A stretch of DNA of 64,000 nucleotides from positions 1-64,000 of the forward strand of contig NZ_BMFW01000006.1 of the NCBI RefSeq assembly GCF_014639275.1. Direction: 5' to 3'. Positions 43,440 to 59,454 of this stretch are shown in pieces. The stretch is from Arthrobacter liuii. Lineage in GTDB: Bacteria; Actinomycetota; Actinomycetes; Actinomycetales; Micrococcaceae. Position 1 is the first letter of the stretch. Each line of letters opens with the position of its first letter. The position numbers and the translations under genes are program-made. Below the pieces are notes generated by a model. It was not told the DNA's origin and did not search any database. It saw only the letters and a list, made by a program, of their open reading frames with translations.

Positions 43440-44132
43440 TCACTGGCAGCCCTTCAAGATGTCAACTATGGCATCATGCTCAGCCGGCGTTACCCAGAGA
43501 CTGTATTCGGCCTTGACGGCAGTCTGTCTTTCTACGTATTCGCATCGAAACGCTTTATTCGGCGGAAGCCATGTGGCGGCATCCTTGTCGCCCTTGGCAC
43601 TGTTCGTGGGGCCGTCGGCTGCCATGAGGTTCAGTGGGTCGTTCGCGAGTTCTTTGCGCTGGTCCGCGGTCAGCTGCTGGGCACCTTTCTGCCACGCGTC
43701 GCTAAGCGGAACGATGTGGTCGATCTGGATGTCGGAGCTGCTGTCCCGCCCCCGGACGAAGTTGATAGTGGTGCCGGTGTACTTGTCCGCCAGAGTGCCT
43801 GACGCGACAACACAATTGTTGGTGCCAGGCTTGAATATTTCGCCGGTCAAGTCGCGGGCGAGTATGTCGTTCCTGGTATCGCAGCCGTTGTGGTCTGTGT
43901 CAGCCCAAGCAGGTCCAAACTCATCGCGGGTATAGCCCGTCTTCGGAGCGAGGCCCTTTACCGGGATGCTCCCGAGCTGGACGAGAGCCTTGGATGCTTC
44001 ACTGGCGGTGCCAGCGACCGTCGGCTGACCCGCAAAGTTGCTCGGAGCAGACCCCATGCCCTCTATGGCATGGGCGGCAGCGTCACAACCAGCAAGAGGG
44101 CCAACCAGCAAGAACGCGGCGGCGGCGGTCAA
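43440..44132 (-). CDS. Secreted HNH (DUF1524-type) nuclease lipoprotein
   Basis: A 230-residue protein from TTG 44132, since no ATG or GTG gives a good signal peptide. The N-terminal hydrophobic run ends in a lipobox (LAGCDAA). The mature part has the DUF1524/GmrSD-like HNH signature: GYTRDEFGPAWADTDHNGCDTRNDILARD, QIDHIVPLSDAW with the catalytic DHIVP, and a Leu-Asn-Leu region NDPLNLMAADGPTN. Such proteins are common secreted nucleases of actinobacteria. Next to the excisionase and integrase genes it is cargo, perhaps for DNA scavenging or competition. Confidence 0.85.
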   Translation of the reverse strand: MTAAAAFLLVGPLAGCDAAAHAIEGMGSAPSNFAGQPTVAGTASEASKALVQLGSIPVKGLAPKTGYTRDEFGPAWADTDHNGCDTRNDILARDLTGEIFKPGTNNCVVASGTLADKYTGTTINFVRGRDSSSDIQIDHIVPLSDAWQKGAQQLTADQRKELANDPLNLMAADGPTNSAKGDKDAATWLPPNKAFRCEYVERQTAVKAEYSLWVTPAEHDAIVDILKGCQ

Positions 44133-44293
44133 GGCTGGGGCGATTGAGCGAATGATTTGAACGGCCCTTCCGTACGGCGAGGAGTTATTCCACGCTAACT
44201 TCGGCTACCTCATACAAGCGGTACGAGGACATGTCGTGCCCGCCACATCGGAGCAAGTGGAAGAACCGAGCCAAAAGCACCTGTCAGGCTGAA

Positions 44294-44566
44294 TCAGTTC
44301 GCCGTGGCCAAGCGGACCTTGGAACGGGTCCCTATGAGTCGCTGCTTGGTCAGTGGCTGCTCCGTCGTTCGCAGGGGCTCGGTGCCGCCAGGAAGGATCT
44401 CACTCAATCTTGCAATCTCACGGATGTGCTCTGACGTAAAGATGATCTTTCCCTTGCCCCAGCAGGCGTGAGGGAACCTTCCACTGGTCGCGCCGTCACG
44501 CAGCCAAGACTCGGTGCAGCGCATCAGCGCTGCTGCTTCGGCAGGCTCAAAAAATTCGATATCCAC
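44294..44566 (-). CDS. Excisionase-like HTH protein
   Basis: A 90-residue protein from GTG 44566, which follows GGGAG by four bases. The winged-helix domain (FFEPAEAAALMRCTESWLRDGATSGRFPHA, then KIIFTSEHIREIARL) is of the HTH_17/Xis kind. It lies 100 bp upstream of the integrase gene on the same strand, the usual xis-int order. It probably directs excision of the element. Confidence 0.7.
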   Translation of the reverse strand: MDIEFFEPAEAAALMRCTESWLRDGATSGRFPHACWGKGKIIFTSEHIREIARLSEILPGGTEPLRTTEQPLTKQRLIGTRSKVRLATAN

Positions 44567-44670
44567 AGCGTCTCCCACGAGTAGGTGCACGTTTCTCAGT
44601 ACATGCGCCCGGCAGGACTGGCCGACATGACCGAATTCCCTAGCCGGTGGCGCCGCTTCTCGAAGGCTCG

Positions 44671-45804
44671 CTAAAGCCGCTGGAAGGCCGTCACCGAGCG
44701 TTCAGTGGCGTCAGCACCCACTTGCAGTGCCTCGGGCATCAGGTGCCCGTACACCTGCTCAGTCGTCTTCGTGGATGCGTGCCCGAGCCGGCGGGAAATG
44801 GTGAACAAGGGCACGCCGTCCTGGATGAGCCAGGACGCGTGGGTGTGGCGAAGGTCGTGAATCCTTGGGTTCTTAGTCAAGCCGATTGCCTGGGCCGTGC
44901 GAACGGCAGGGACCCAGTAGTCAGCCCAGAAGAGTTTGTGGACGATGCGCCCGCCCTTGGGCGTCGTGAACACCAGTTCCTTTCCTGGCCTGCTTGCCAC
45001 CAGCGGAATCAGCAGCTCCACCAGGGCCGGGTTCAGCCCGATGGTCCTCTTACCGGCCCCAGTCTTCGTCGCGCCAACATAGAACTTGTTCTGCCCATCC
45101 CGCTTCCACGCTTTGTTGATCCGTGCAGTGGGCGGTTTGGACAGCAAGTCCACGTCAGCCACGGTCAAGGCTGTCGCTTCTCCGAAGCGCGTGCCGGTCA
45201 TGACCAGGAAGTCCGTGAACGCCTTGTACCGCTCCTCCATCCCCTCCATGATGAGCCTGTACTCGGCATGCGTCAGGAACATGGCCTCATCTTCAGCCTT
45301 CTCAATGTTAGGAAGCTGCACACCCCTACAGGGGTTGCGGGTGATGTAGCCGAGCATCTCCGCTGTATTCATTGAGGCCGAAATCAGGCCATGGATATTG
45401 TGGATAGTTTTCGGTGCCTTTTCCTTGGCCATCATTGACTTCACCCAGTGGGCGATCACGCGATAGTCGACCTTGTCCACGGGGACGTGACCGATGACCG
45501 GCCGGATGTGGAGATCCAGCATGGTCTGATAGGTCTTGATGGTTCCGCTCGATGGTCGGATCAGCAGATCGATGTGCTCCTGGATGACTTCAGCCACAGT
45601 GGGGGGACGTTTCTCATTCGTCAGGATGGCGTGCTGAGCGATCTCAAAGGACTGGCCGTTGGCGTCCAACAGCCGCTTGAGGGTTTCCGCCTCTGCAAGA
45701 GTGGCTACTGTAAGGCCTTGGGCGGTCTTGGACTTCTTGTCCCGCCAGCGAACCATGTAGGACTTCGAACCGTCCTTTTTGGTGCGAGTACTGATGCTGG
45801 CCAC
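44671..45804 (-). CDS. int: Site-specific tyrosine integrase
   Basis: A 377-residue tyrosine recombinase. GTG 45804 is preferred; the frame is open to 45855. An N-terminal AP2-like arm-binding start (SISTRTKKDGSKSYMVRWRD) and a SAM-like core-binding domain precede the catalytic domain. The catalytic domain has the Arg in VMTGTRFGEATAL, HDLRHTHASWL (His and second Arg), RRLGHAST and the Tyr of EQVYGHLMP. The gene starts about 90 bp from the 3' end of tRNA-Leu, its likely attachment site, and catalyses integration and, with the excisionase, excision. Confidence 0.92.
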   Translation of the reverse strand: MASISTRTKKDGSKSYMVRWRDKKSKTAQGLTVATLAEAETLKRLLDANGQSFEIAQHAILTNEKRPPTVAEVIQEHIDLLIRPSSGTIKTYQTMLDLHIRPVIGHVPVDKVDYRVIAHWVKSMMAKEKAPKTIHNIHGLISASMNTAEMLGYITRNPCRGVQLPNIEKAEDEAMFLTHAEYRLIMEGMEERYKAFTDFLVMTGTRFGEATALTVADVDLLSKPPTARINKAWKRDGQNKFYVGATKTGAGKRTIGLNPALVELLIPLVASRPGKELVFTTPKGGRIVHKLFWADYWVPAVRTAQAIGLTKNPRIHDLRHTHASWLIQDGVPLFTISRRLGHASTKTTEQVYGHLMPEALQVGADATERSVTAFQRL

Positions 45805-45821
45805 ACACAAAACGGTACGCT

Positions 45822-45852
45822 CGTGTACACACTTTGGCGGATTTTGTACACG
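45822..45852. promoter_or_regulatory. Inverted repeat between int and tRNA-Leu
   Basis: CGTGTACA (45822-45829) and TGTACACG (45845-45852) form an 8-bp inverted repeat with 15 bp between. It is just upstream of the integrase GTG, in the interval to the tRNA. It may be an arm-type integrase or excisionase site, or an operator of int. Confidence 0.45.
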
Positions 45853-45891
45853 CAAATTCCTTCAACAGGCCCTTGACCTGCGAAAACACTG

Positions 45892-45973
45892 TGCCCGAGG
45901 TGGGACTCGAACCCACACACCTTTCGATACCGCATTTTGAGTGCGGCGCGTCTGCCAATTCCGCCACTCGGGC
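45892..45973 (-). tRNA. tRNA-Leu(CAA)
   Basis: The minus strand folds as an 82-base class II tRNA. The acceptor arm GCCCGAG pairs with CTCGGGC, followed by a discriminator A. The anticodon loop CTCAAAA gives CAA, which reads UUG. A long variable arm and the GGTTCGAGTCC TpsiC arm are present. CCA is not encoded. Its 3' end faces the integrase, so it is the probable attachment site of the element. Confidence 0.95.
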
Positions 45974-46176
45974 GCGGATTACATGTAGCAAACCGCTACG
46001 CCCACAGCTGACTGTGAGCAACGCGATCGCTTCACGTACGCGGAATTACTCTACATGCAGATAGGCTGAATTCCAGAATCGCGCCGCCGTCGCCGCAAAC
46101 GAACCCTGCAAGCCAAGTACAGCCGCGGTGGCACCTAAGATAGTGATGTCCCGCCGTACCTTTTCAAGGAGATCCC

Positions 46177-46782
46177 GTGACTGAACAGACGGAGTCCAAG
46201 CCCACATCCCAGCCGGCGCGCCGCGTCATTGTGGCAGAGGATGAAACCCTCATCCGCCTCGACATCATCGAGATACTGCGCGGCGAAGGCTATGACGTTG
46301 TGGGCGAGGCGGACAACGGCGAGAAGGCCGTCCAGCTTGCCGAGGAACTGAAGCCGGACCTGGTCCTGATGGACGTCAAGATGCCCGTCATGGATGGCAT
46401 TTCCGCAGCCGAAAAGATCGTCAAGGCCCGCATCGCCCCCGTGGTGCTGCTGACCGCATTCAGCCAGAAGGAACTGGTGGAGCGTGCCCGCGACGCCGGC
46501 GCCATGGCCTACGTCGTGAAGCCCTTCACGCCCGCCGACCTCATCCCGGCACTTGAGATCGCGCTCTCCCGCCACGAGGAAATCAAGGCCCTCGAAAGCG
46601 AGGTCTCAGACCTGCAGGAGCAGTTCGCCACACGCAAGCTCGTGGAACGCGCCAAGAGCCTCCTCACCACCAAGATGGGCCTGACGGAACCGGAAGCCTT
46701 CCGCTGGATCCAGAAGACTTCCATGGACCGCCGCCTCAGCATGCGCGAGGTTGCCGAAACCATCATCAACCAGGTCAACTAG
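46177..46782 (+). CDS. pdtaR: ANTAR-domain response regulator PdtaR
   Basis: A 201-residue cytoplasmic response regulator. GTG 46177 follows AAGGAG. The receiver domain has the acidic pair in VIVAEDETLIRLD, phospho-acceptor Asp66 (LVLMDVKMPVMDG), and Thr and Lys in LLTAFSQKE and YVVKPF. Residues 140-195 form the ANTAR RNA-binding domain (ERAKSLLTTKMGLTEPEAFRWIQ, then RRLSMREVAETII). It matches mycobacterial PdtaR (Rv1626), which partners with the sensor kinase PdtaS and acts by antitermination. It is the first core gene right of the element. Confidence 0.93.
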   Translation: MTEQTESKPTSQPARRVIVAEDETLIRLDIIEILRGEGYDVVGEADNGEKAVQLAEELKPDLVLMDVKMPVMDGISAAEKIVKARIAPVVLLTAFSQKELVERARDAGAMAYVVKPFTPADLIPALEIALSRHEEIKALESEVSDLQEQFATRKLVERAKSLLTTKMGLTEPEAFRWIQKTSMDRRLSMREVAETIINQVN

Positions 46783-46816
46783 CCCGCCGACCGGGCCCTG
46801 AGGAGAATTTCGACGC

Positions 46817-46848
46817 CGGCCCGGTCACCAAACGGCCCGGTCACCAAA
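46817..46848 (+). repeat. Tandem 16-bp duplication downstream of pdtaR
   Basis: Two perfect copies of CGGCCCGGTCACCAAA sit head to tail, just before the terminator. No function is evident. Confidence 0.85.
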
Positions 46849-46853
46849 AGCAG

Positions 46854-46883
46854 AAGGACCCCTGCCAACCGGCAGGGGTCCTT
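46854..46883. terminator. Bidirectional terminator between pdtaR and pyk
   Basis: A perfect 13-bp stem AAGGACCCCTGCC / GGCAGGGGTCCTT with a 4-base loop, followed by T residues on the plus strand. It lies between the convergent pdtaR and pyk and can serve both. Confidence 0.9.
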
Positions 46884-46897
46884 TCGCATTCTGAAGA

Positions 46898-48388
46898 CTA
46901 GGCCTTCTTCTTCTTTTCCGGCCAGGGGCCGAGCTTTTCCTTGTTGCTGGGCAGCTCTCCCCCGCGGGTGGAGTCGGCGAGGTCGCCTACCTTGTGCACC
47001 TTCAGGGAGTTCGTAGAGCCGGCCTTTCCGGGAGGCGAACCGGCAGCGATAACCACCAGGTCACCGTCCTCGACCAGGCCCATCTCCTCCAGGCTGCGGT
47101 CAACCTGCGCGGTCATGGCGTCGGTGTGGTCCACCATCTGCACCAGCACCGGCTGGATTCCCCAGGTCAGGGCCATCTGGTTCCAGACCTGCTCCACCGG
47201 GGTGAACGCGAAGACCGGCTTGATGGGGCGCAGGCGGGAAAGCCTGCGGGCGGAGTCGCCGGACTGGGTGAACGCACAGATGTACTTGGCGTCCAGCTGG
47301 TCGGCAATCTCGACGGCGGCACGCGTGATGGCGCCGCCACGGGTCCTGGGCTTGGTCCCCAGCGGGGGGACGCGCTCCAGGCCGTGGACCTCGGTGGATT
47401 CAATGATCCGGGCCATGGTCTTGACCGTCTCGATGGGGTACTTGCCCACACTGGTCTCACCGGACAGCATGACGGCGTCGGCTCCGTCCAGGACGGCGTT
47501 GGCGCAGTCAGAAGCCTCTGCACGGGTTGGACGCGGGTTGTCGATCATGGACTCGAGGACCTGCGTGGCCACGATGACCGGCTTGGCCCAGCGGCGTGCC
47601 AGCTCAACCGCGCGCTTTTGCACGATCGGCACTTCTTCGAGCGGCAGTTCCACACCCAGGTCGCCACGGGCCACCATGATCGCGTCGAACGCGTCGATGA
47701 TCTCGGGCAACTGGTCCACGGCCTGGGGCTTTTCGATCTTGGCAATGACCGGCACGCGTCGGCCTTCTTCGTCCATGATCTCGTGCACGCGCGATATGTC
47801 CGAGGCGTCCCGGACGAAGGACAGTGCCACGAGGTCGACGCCGCGGCGCATCGCCCAGCGGAGGTCGTCCTCGTCCTTTTCGCTCAGGGCGGGGACGTTG
47901 ACCGCCACGCCGGGAAGGTTGATGCCCTTGTTGTTGGACACCATGCCGCCGACGGTCACCTCTGCGACCACCTTGACGTCGTCGACCTCAATGGCGCGCA
48001 ATGCCACCTTGCCGTCGTCGATCAGCAGGGCATCGCCTACCTTGACGTCCTCGGTGAGGCTCTTCAGGGTGGTGGAGCAGATCTCCTGGGTGCCGGGAAC
48101 GTCCTCGGTGGTGATGGTGAAGATGTCACCCACGGCAAGGGCGTGCGGACCGTCAACGAAGCGGCCCAGGCGGATTTTGGGGCCCTGCAGGTCGGCCATG
48201 ATGGCCACGGCCTTGCCAATGTCGGACGCGGCCTTGCGGACGTTCTCGTAGGTGTTGTCATGCACGGTGTAGTCGCCGTGGCTCATGTTCATGCGGGCGA
48301 CGTCAACGCCGGCTTCCAGCACCGCGAGGGTGTTTTCGTAGCTGGCAATTGCCGGGCCGAACGTAGCCACAATTTTTGCGCGTCTCAT
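46898..48388 (-). CDS. pyk: Pyruvate kinase
   Basis: A 496-residue enzyme that makes pyruvate and ATP from phosphoenolpyruvate and ADP at the end of glycolysis. The N-terminal AKIVATFGPA and MNMSHGDY blocks, the catalytic Lys and metal site in KIEKPQAV followed by DAIMVARGDLGVELP, and the C-terminal allosteric domain (TQSGDSARRLSRLRPIKPV) are all present at standard length. It converges with pdtaR and is downstream of gltD with its own promoter region (80 bp gap). Confidence 0.97.
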   Translation of the reverse strand: MRRAKIVATFGPAIASYENTLAVLEAGVDVARMNMSHGDYTVHDNTYENVRKAASDIGKAVAIMADLQGPKIRLGRFVDGPHALAVGDIFTITTEDVPGTQEICSTTLKSLTEDVKVGDALLIDDGKVALRAIEVDDVKVVAEVTVGGMVSNNKGINLPGVAVNVPALSEKDEDDLRWAMRRGVDLVALSFVRDASDISRVHEIMDEEGRRVPVIAKIEKPQAVDQLPEIIDAFDAIMVARGDLGVELPLEEVPIVQKRAVELARRWAKPVIVATQVLESMIDNPRPTRAEASDCANAVLDGADAVMLSGETSVGKYPIETVKTMARIIESTEVHGLERVPPLGTKPRTRGGAITRAAVEIADQLDAKYICAFTQSGDSARRLSRLRPIKPVFAFTPVEQVWNQMALTWGIQPVLVQMVDHTDAMTAQVDRSLEEMGLVEDGDLVVIAAGSPPGKAGSTNSLKVHKVGDLADSTRGGELPSNKEKLGPWPEKKKKA

Positions 48389-48465
48389 ATACCTACCCTA
48401 TTGGTCTCTTGCATTGGTTAAGTTGTCGGCGAGGTGAACCCTCGATGCATCACCGGGGACGGCGG

Positions 48466-54529
<6,064 letters not shown>

Positions 54530-54791
54530 GGGAGACGTCCTTCCTCCTGATCGTGCGTATGGAAGGGACACCGTTGGCCCCACTCGTCGGCGCCGCTGTT
54601 GAGGGCACAACAAAGTGTTGATTACTGGAAATTGTAGGCCAGCGCGGCCTGCTGAACTAACGGTTACGCAGGCCCCTGCCCGAGGCAACACCGGACCTCA
54701 GCTCTGTGCTGTCCGGACTTGCCCCATGCCACGACGTTGTGGTTTGCGGGCCCTTCGAGCGGTGGCTCTACTGCCCTGCGTGGCCGGCGCC
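54530..54791. promoter_or_regulatory. gltB upstream region
   Basis: A 262-bp gap between lgt and gltB, the longest in the core block, so a promoter is likely here. It is GC-rich with an AT-richer patch near 54610-54640. No confident GlnR/AmtR box or -10/-35 pair could be called. Confidence 0.35.
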
Positions 54792-55958
54792 CTACTTACC
54801 GGATCCGGCCTCCGATGCGGGTCCCGTGGCTGTGCTGCCGGAGTGTCCGGCAGCAGCCGCATCCGTTCCGGTCTTTGAGCCGGCCGGTGCTGCCGTGGCT
54901 TCTTCCGTGGGGTCGGAAGCACGCCTGGAACCGCTGTGGTTATCAGGGAGATTACCACGCGAATCACTATCTGAGACAACATTGTCCGGATCACGGACCT
55001 CTGTGACGGTCCCGGAATGTGGACCTGCCGCCACGGCCCCGTCCGGCTCCCGGCCGGCAAGGTAGACGGTGTCCGGTTCCGGACGGCCTTTGAGTCCCAG
55101 GAGGATGAAGGCGACCAGGGCCGCCAGGAACACAAAGATGCTGGTCCACACGTTGAGCCGGGCGGTGATGCCGAGGATGCTGATCTGTTCGGCGTCATCG
55201 ATGCGCATGGCCTCAATCCAGACGCGGCCCAGCGTGTAGTACATGGCGTACAGCCAGAAGAGCCTGCCCCGGCGGAAGTTGAACCGCCGGTCAAGAACGA
55301 GCAGGATCAGGACGCCCGCCAGGTTCCACAGCGACTCGTAGAGGAAAGTGGGATGGAACAGGGTGTCCACGGGCATGCCGGCGGGAAAGTTCGGGTTGTT
55401 GGCGTCGATCTGCAGGCCCCACGGCAGGGTGGTTGGGCCGCCGAAGAGCTCCTGGTTGAAGTAGTTGCCCCAGCGCCCGATGGCCTGTGCCAGGAGAAGT
55501 CCGGGTGCCGCGGCGTCGACGAATGCGCTCAGCTTCACGCCGCTGCGGCGGCAGCCGATCCAGGCGCCGACGGCCCCAAGCACGACGGCGCCCCAGATTC
55601 CCAGCCCGCCGCGCTGGATCTGCGGGATCAGTGAGAGGTCACCCGTCCCGTCAAAGCCGGGACCGAAGTAGGCGTCTGGTGATGACACCACATGATAGAG
55701 CCGTCCGCCGATGATGCCGAAGGGGATGGCCCAGATGACGATGTCCCAGACGCTGCCCTCAGGGGCACCGCGCTTGGCCCACCGGACGGACGTCAGCCAC
55801 AGGCCCACGACAATTCCGGCCAGGATACACAGCGCGTAGGCATGGATCCGCAGGCTGCCCCACGGAAGGGGGATGTCGAACCCTGACCAGTCCGGGCTGG
55901 GGATGCTGGCGGGCAGCAAAGTGGGGGCCAGGGCTGCTGCCTGAAGGAGTGGCTGCAC
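54792..55958 (-). CDS. lgt: Prolipoprotein diacylglyceryl transferase
   Basis: A 388-residue membrane enzyme that adds diacylglycerol to the lipobox Cys of prolipoproteins. Seven membrane segments fill residues 20-290. The signature GRWGNYFNQELFGGPT is intact, with RLYHVVSSPDAYFG before it. The last 100 residues are a Gly/Ser/Asp-rich, probably cytoplasmic tail, longer than in most bacteria but common in Actinobacteria. It starts 3 bp after trpA, so it is read with the trp genes. The many element lipoproteins would use this enzyme. Confidence 0.95.
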   Translation of the reverse strand: MQPLLQAAALAPTLLPASIPSPDWSGFDIPLPWGSLRIHAYALCILAGIVVGLWLTSVRWAKRGAPEGSVWDIVIWAIPFGIIGGRLYHVVSSPDAYFGPGFDGTGDLSLIPQIQRGGLGIWGAVVLGAVGAWIGCRRSGVKLSAFVDAAAPGLLLAQAIGRWGNYFNQELFGGPTTLPWGLQIDANNPNFPAGMPVDTLFHPTFLYESLWNLAGVLILLVLDRRFNFRRGRLFWLYAMYYTLGRVWIEAMRIDDAEQISILGITARLNVWTSIFVFLAALVAFILLGLKGRPEPDTVYLAGREPDGAVAAGPHSGTVTEVRDPDNVVSDSDSRGNLPDNHSGSRRASDPTEEATAAPAGSKTGTDAAAAGHSGSTATGPASEAGSGK

Positions 55959-55961
55959 GGG

Positions 55962-56806
55962 CTAGGCCTCCGTTTCCTGCGTCAGGCCCGGTTCCCGGGT
56001 CAAGCCGGTACTGAGGTCCTTGGTGAGGGCAGCAACGGCGTCCACTCCCCCGTCGCGGAGGGCTGCCACCAGGGCCGTGCCCACGATGACGCCTTCAGCA
56101 TAGGCGGCGATCTCCTGGACCTGGTCCGCGGTGGAGACGCCAAGCCCGACGCAGACGCGTTCGGCACCGGCGCCGTGCGCAGCCGCCACAACGTCCTTGG
56201 CTGCGGTGCTGACGGAAGTCCGGGCACCGGTGACGCCCATGATGGACACGGCGTACACGAAGCCGCGGCTGGCGTCCACGGTCCGCTGCATGCGCTCCGG
56301 GGTCGAGGATGGTGCCACGAGGAACACGCGGTCCAGCCCATACTTGTCCGAGGCTTCCATCCACTCGGCGGCCTCGTCCGGGATCAGGTCCGGTGTGATG
56401 AGCCCGGCTCCCCCGGCCTCGGCAAGCCGGCGCGAGAACTCATCCACGCCCATGCGGACCACGGGGTTCCAGTAGGTCATGACCAGGACTGCGGCGTCGG
56501 TCTTGCTGGTGATGCCTGTAACGACATCGAACACCTGGCTGACATGGAAGCCCTTGGCCAGGGCCTCGGTGGTGGCGGCCTGGATGACCTGTCCGTCCAT
56601 GACGGGGTCCGAGTAGGGGATGCCGATCTCGATCAGGTCGGCGCCATTCTCCGCCAGGGCAATGCCCGCGGCGATGGTATCCTCCACGCTGGGGTAGCCG
56701 GCCGGCAGGTAGCCGACGAGGGCCGAGCGCCCCTGGGAACGGGCCCTGTCGATGGCGGCTGCCGACTTGCTGGCCGTCCCTGCCTGGCTGGCCGTCTCTG
56801 CGCTGC

Positions 56807-56810
<4 letters not shown>
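55962..56810 (-). CDS. trpA: Tryptophan synthase alpha chain
   Basis: A 282-residue TIM-barrel enzyme that cleaves indole-3-glycerol phosphate to indole and glyceraldehyde phosphate. [13 protein letters not shown] and [16 protein letters not shown] carry the catalytic Glu and Asp. [22 protein letters not shown] and [13 protein letters not shown] are the usual later blocks. The GTG start at 56810 overlaps the trpB stop in a GTGA junction. Confidence 0.96.
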
Positions 56811-58126
<1,316 letters not shown>

Positions 58127-58195
58127 CAGTCCTGTCCTGTTCGAGGTTGGTTGGTCAAAAGGGTGCTGCTCCGGCGGGTGGCCGGAAGGGCCTGT

Positions 58196-58226
58196 GCTGT
58201 GGGACCGGCTGGTACCGGCCCACAGC
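58196..58226. terminator. Intercistronic hairpin between trpC and trpB
   Basis: GCTGTGGG-A-CCGG (58196-58208) pairs with CCGG-CCCACAGC (58215-58226), leaving a 6-base loop and one bulge. No T-run follows on the minus strand. It may attenuate or process the message between trpC and trpB rather than stop it. Confidence 0.5.
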
Positions 58227-58240
58227 AAGGGTGTGGTGCG

Positions 58241-59062
58241 TCAGCCGCGGGCGGCGATGGCGGCGGCACCCGCTGCAGTGAATTCGGCAATGCGTTCCCG
58301 GGGCGTGGCGTGGCTTACCAGGGCCTCGCCCACCAGTATGGCGTTGGCGCCGCTGGCCGCGTAGTGCGTGACGTCGTCGGCGTCCCGGACGCCTGATTCG
58401 GCCACCACGACGGCCTCGGCCGGAATGAGCCCCGCCAGTGCGGCAAAGACTGAACGGTCGACGTCGAGCGTCTTCAGGTTGCGAACGTTGACGCCGACGA
58501 TCCGGGCCTTCGCTGCGACGGCGCGCTCGATCTCCTCTTCGGTGTGCGTCTCCACGAGCACGTTCATGCCAAGCTCCCGGCTGAGGGCGCTGAAATCGGT
58601 GAGCTGGGCGTCGGAAAGGGCCGCCACGATGAGCAGGATCAGGTCCGCGCCGTGGGCACGGGCCTCCCAGATCTGGTACTCGTCCAGCGTGAAGTCCTTG
58701 CGCAACAACGGGATGTCGACGGCGGCGCGCACGGCATCCAGATCGGCGAGGGAGCCGTTGAAGCGGCGCTGTTCGGTGAGGACGCTGATGACGGCGGCAC
58801 CGCCGTCGGCGTACTGCCGGGCGAGCGACGCCGGATCCCCGATGCTGGCCAGATCGCCCTTGGAGGGGCTGCGGCGCTTGATTTCGGCAATGACTTTCAA
58901 CTGTTCCCGGGTTGGGGAGGTTCCGCCGAGGGCCGCCCAGGCATCGCGGGCAGGTGCCACGGCCTGGGCCAGGTCCTTCAGCTCAGCCAGGGAAACGAGC
59001 CGTTTCCTGGCCTCCAGATCCTCCCTGACACCGGCGTTGATGTCATCGAGAACAGTTGCCAT
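58241..59062 (-). CDS. trpC: Indole-3-glycerol phosphate synthase
   Basis: A 273-residue TIM barrel that closes the indole ring in tryptophan synthesis. The family signature AEIKRRSPSKGDL with the catalytic Lys, LLRKDFTLDEYQIWEARAHGADLILLI, VNVRNLKTLDVD and VVAESGVRDADDV are all present. It overlaps the preceding HGxxPAAW gene by one base in a TGATG junction. Confidence 0.96.
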   Translation of the reverse strand: MATVLDDINAGVREDLEARKRLVSLAELKDLAQAVAPARDAWAALGGTSPTREQLKVIAEIKRRSPSKGDLASIGDPASLARQYADGGAAVISVLTEQRRFNGSLADLDAVRAAVDIPLLRKDFTLDEYQIWEARAHGADLILLIVAALSDAQLTDFSALSRELGMNVLVETHTEEEIERAVAAKARIVGVNVRNLKTLDVDRSVFAALAGLIPAEAVVVAESGVRDADDVTHYAASGANAILVGEALVSHATPRERIAEFTAAGAAAIAARG

Positions 59063-59349
59063 CAGTGGCCGGAGTTCTTCAGCTTGCTGCCCTCGACGCC
59101 GTAGCCTGCCTTGCGCATGATGTAACCGAGGATCAGGCCCACGACCATCACAGCGGCGCCGCCGATGAAGATGGGGGTGCTGGCGATGACGAAGGCGATG
59201 GCTGCGATGAGTGCGCCTACGAGCATGACGATGACGCAGGTCCAGGCGGCCGGGCTGTTGCCGTGGCCCAGTTCCTGGCTGTGGTCAATGGCGCCGGGGG
59301 CCACCGTGCGGGTGCCTGACTTGGAAACGGACGCAGGTGCTTTGCTCAT
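59062..59349 (-). CDS. HGxxPAAW small membrane protein
   Basis: A 95-residue protein with the motif HGNSPAAW at about residues 28-35, followed by two membrane helices (TCVIVMLVGALIAAIAFVIA and PIFIGGAAVMVVGLILGYIM). Proteins of this type are found in actinobacterial trp clusters; the function is unknown. Confidence 0.85.
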   Translation of the reverse strand: MSKAPASVSKSGTRTVAPGAIDHSQELGHGNSPAAWTCVIVMLVGALIAAIAFVIASTPIFIGGAAVMVVGLILGYIMRKAGYGVEGSKLKNSGH

Positions 59350-59454
59350 GGAAATCTCCTCAGGATGGATACTGCTTACATTCTGCCATTTTTTGGCTGC
59401 CCCCCGCGTACCGCCGGGCCTGGACGCCTGCGCCGCGGCCGGCAGCTCCTGGCC

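Larger units (their letters stand above)
1..45892. mobile_element. Integrative and conjugative element (right end at tRNA-Leu; left end not resolved)
   Basis: A tyrosine integrase and an excisionase-like gene abut the 3' end of a tRNA-Leu(CAA) gene. To the left lie a MobF relaxase, VirD4-, VirB4- and VirB6-like transfer proteins, a pilin-like protein, ArdC, SSB and a cell-wall hydrolase, with cargo between them. To the right of the tRNA the content switches at once to core metabolism. This is the standard arrangement of an actinobacterial ICE that transfers single-stranded DNA. I could not find a second copy of the tRNA 3' end by eye, so the left boundary is either beyond position 1 or was lost. 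The leftmost 1.6 kb is insertion-sequence debris. The coordinates here are therefore the visible part only. Confidence 0.75.
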
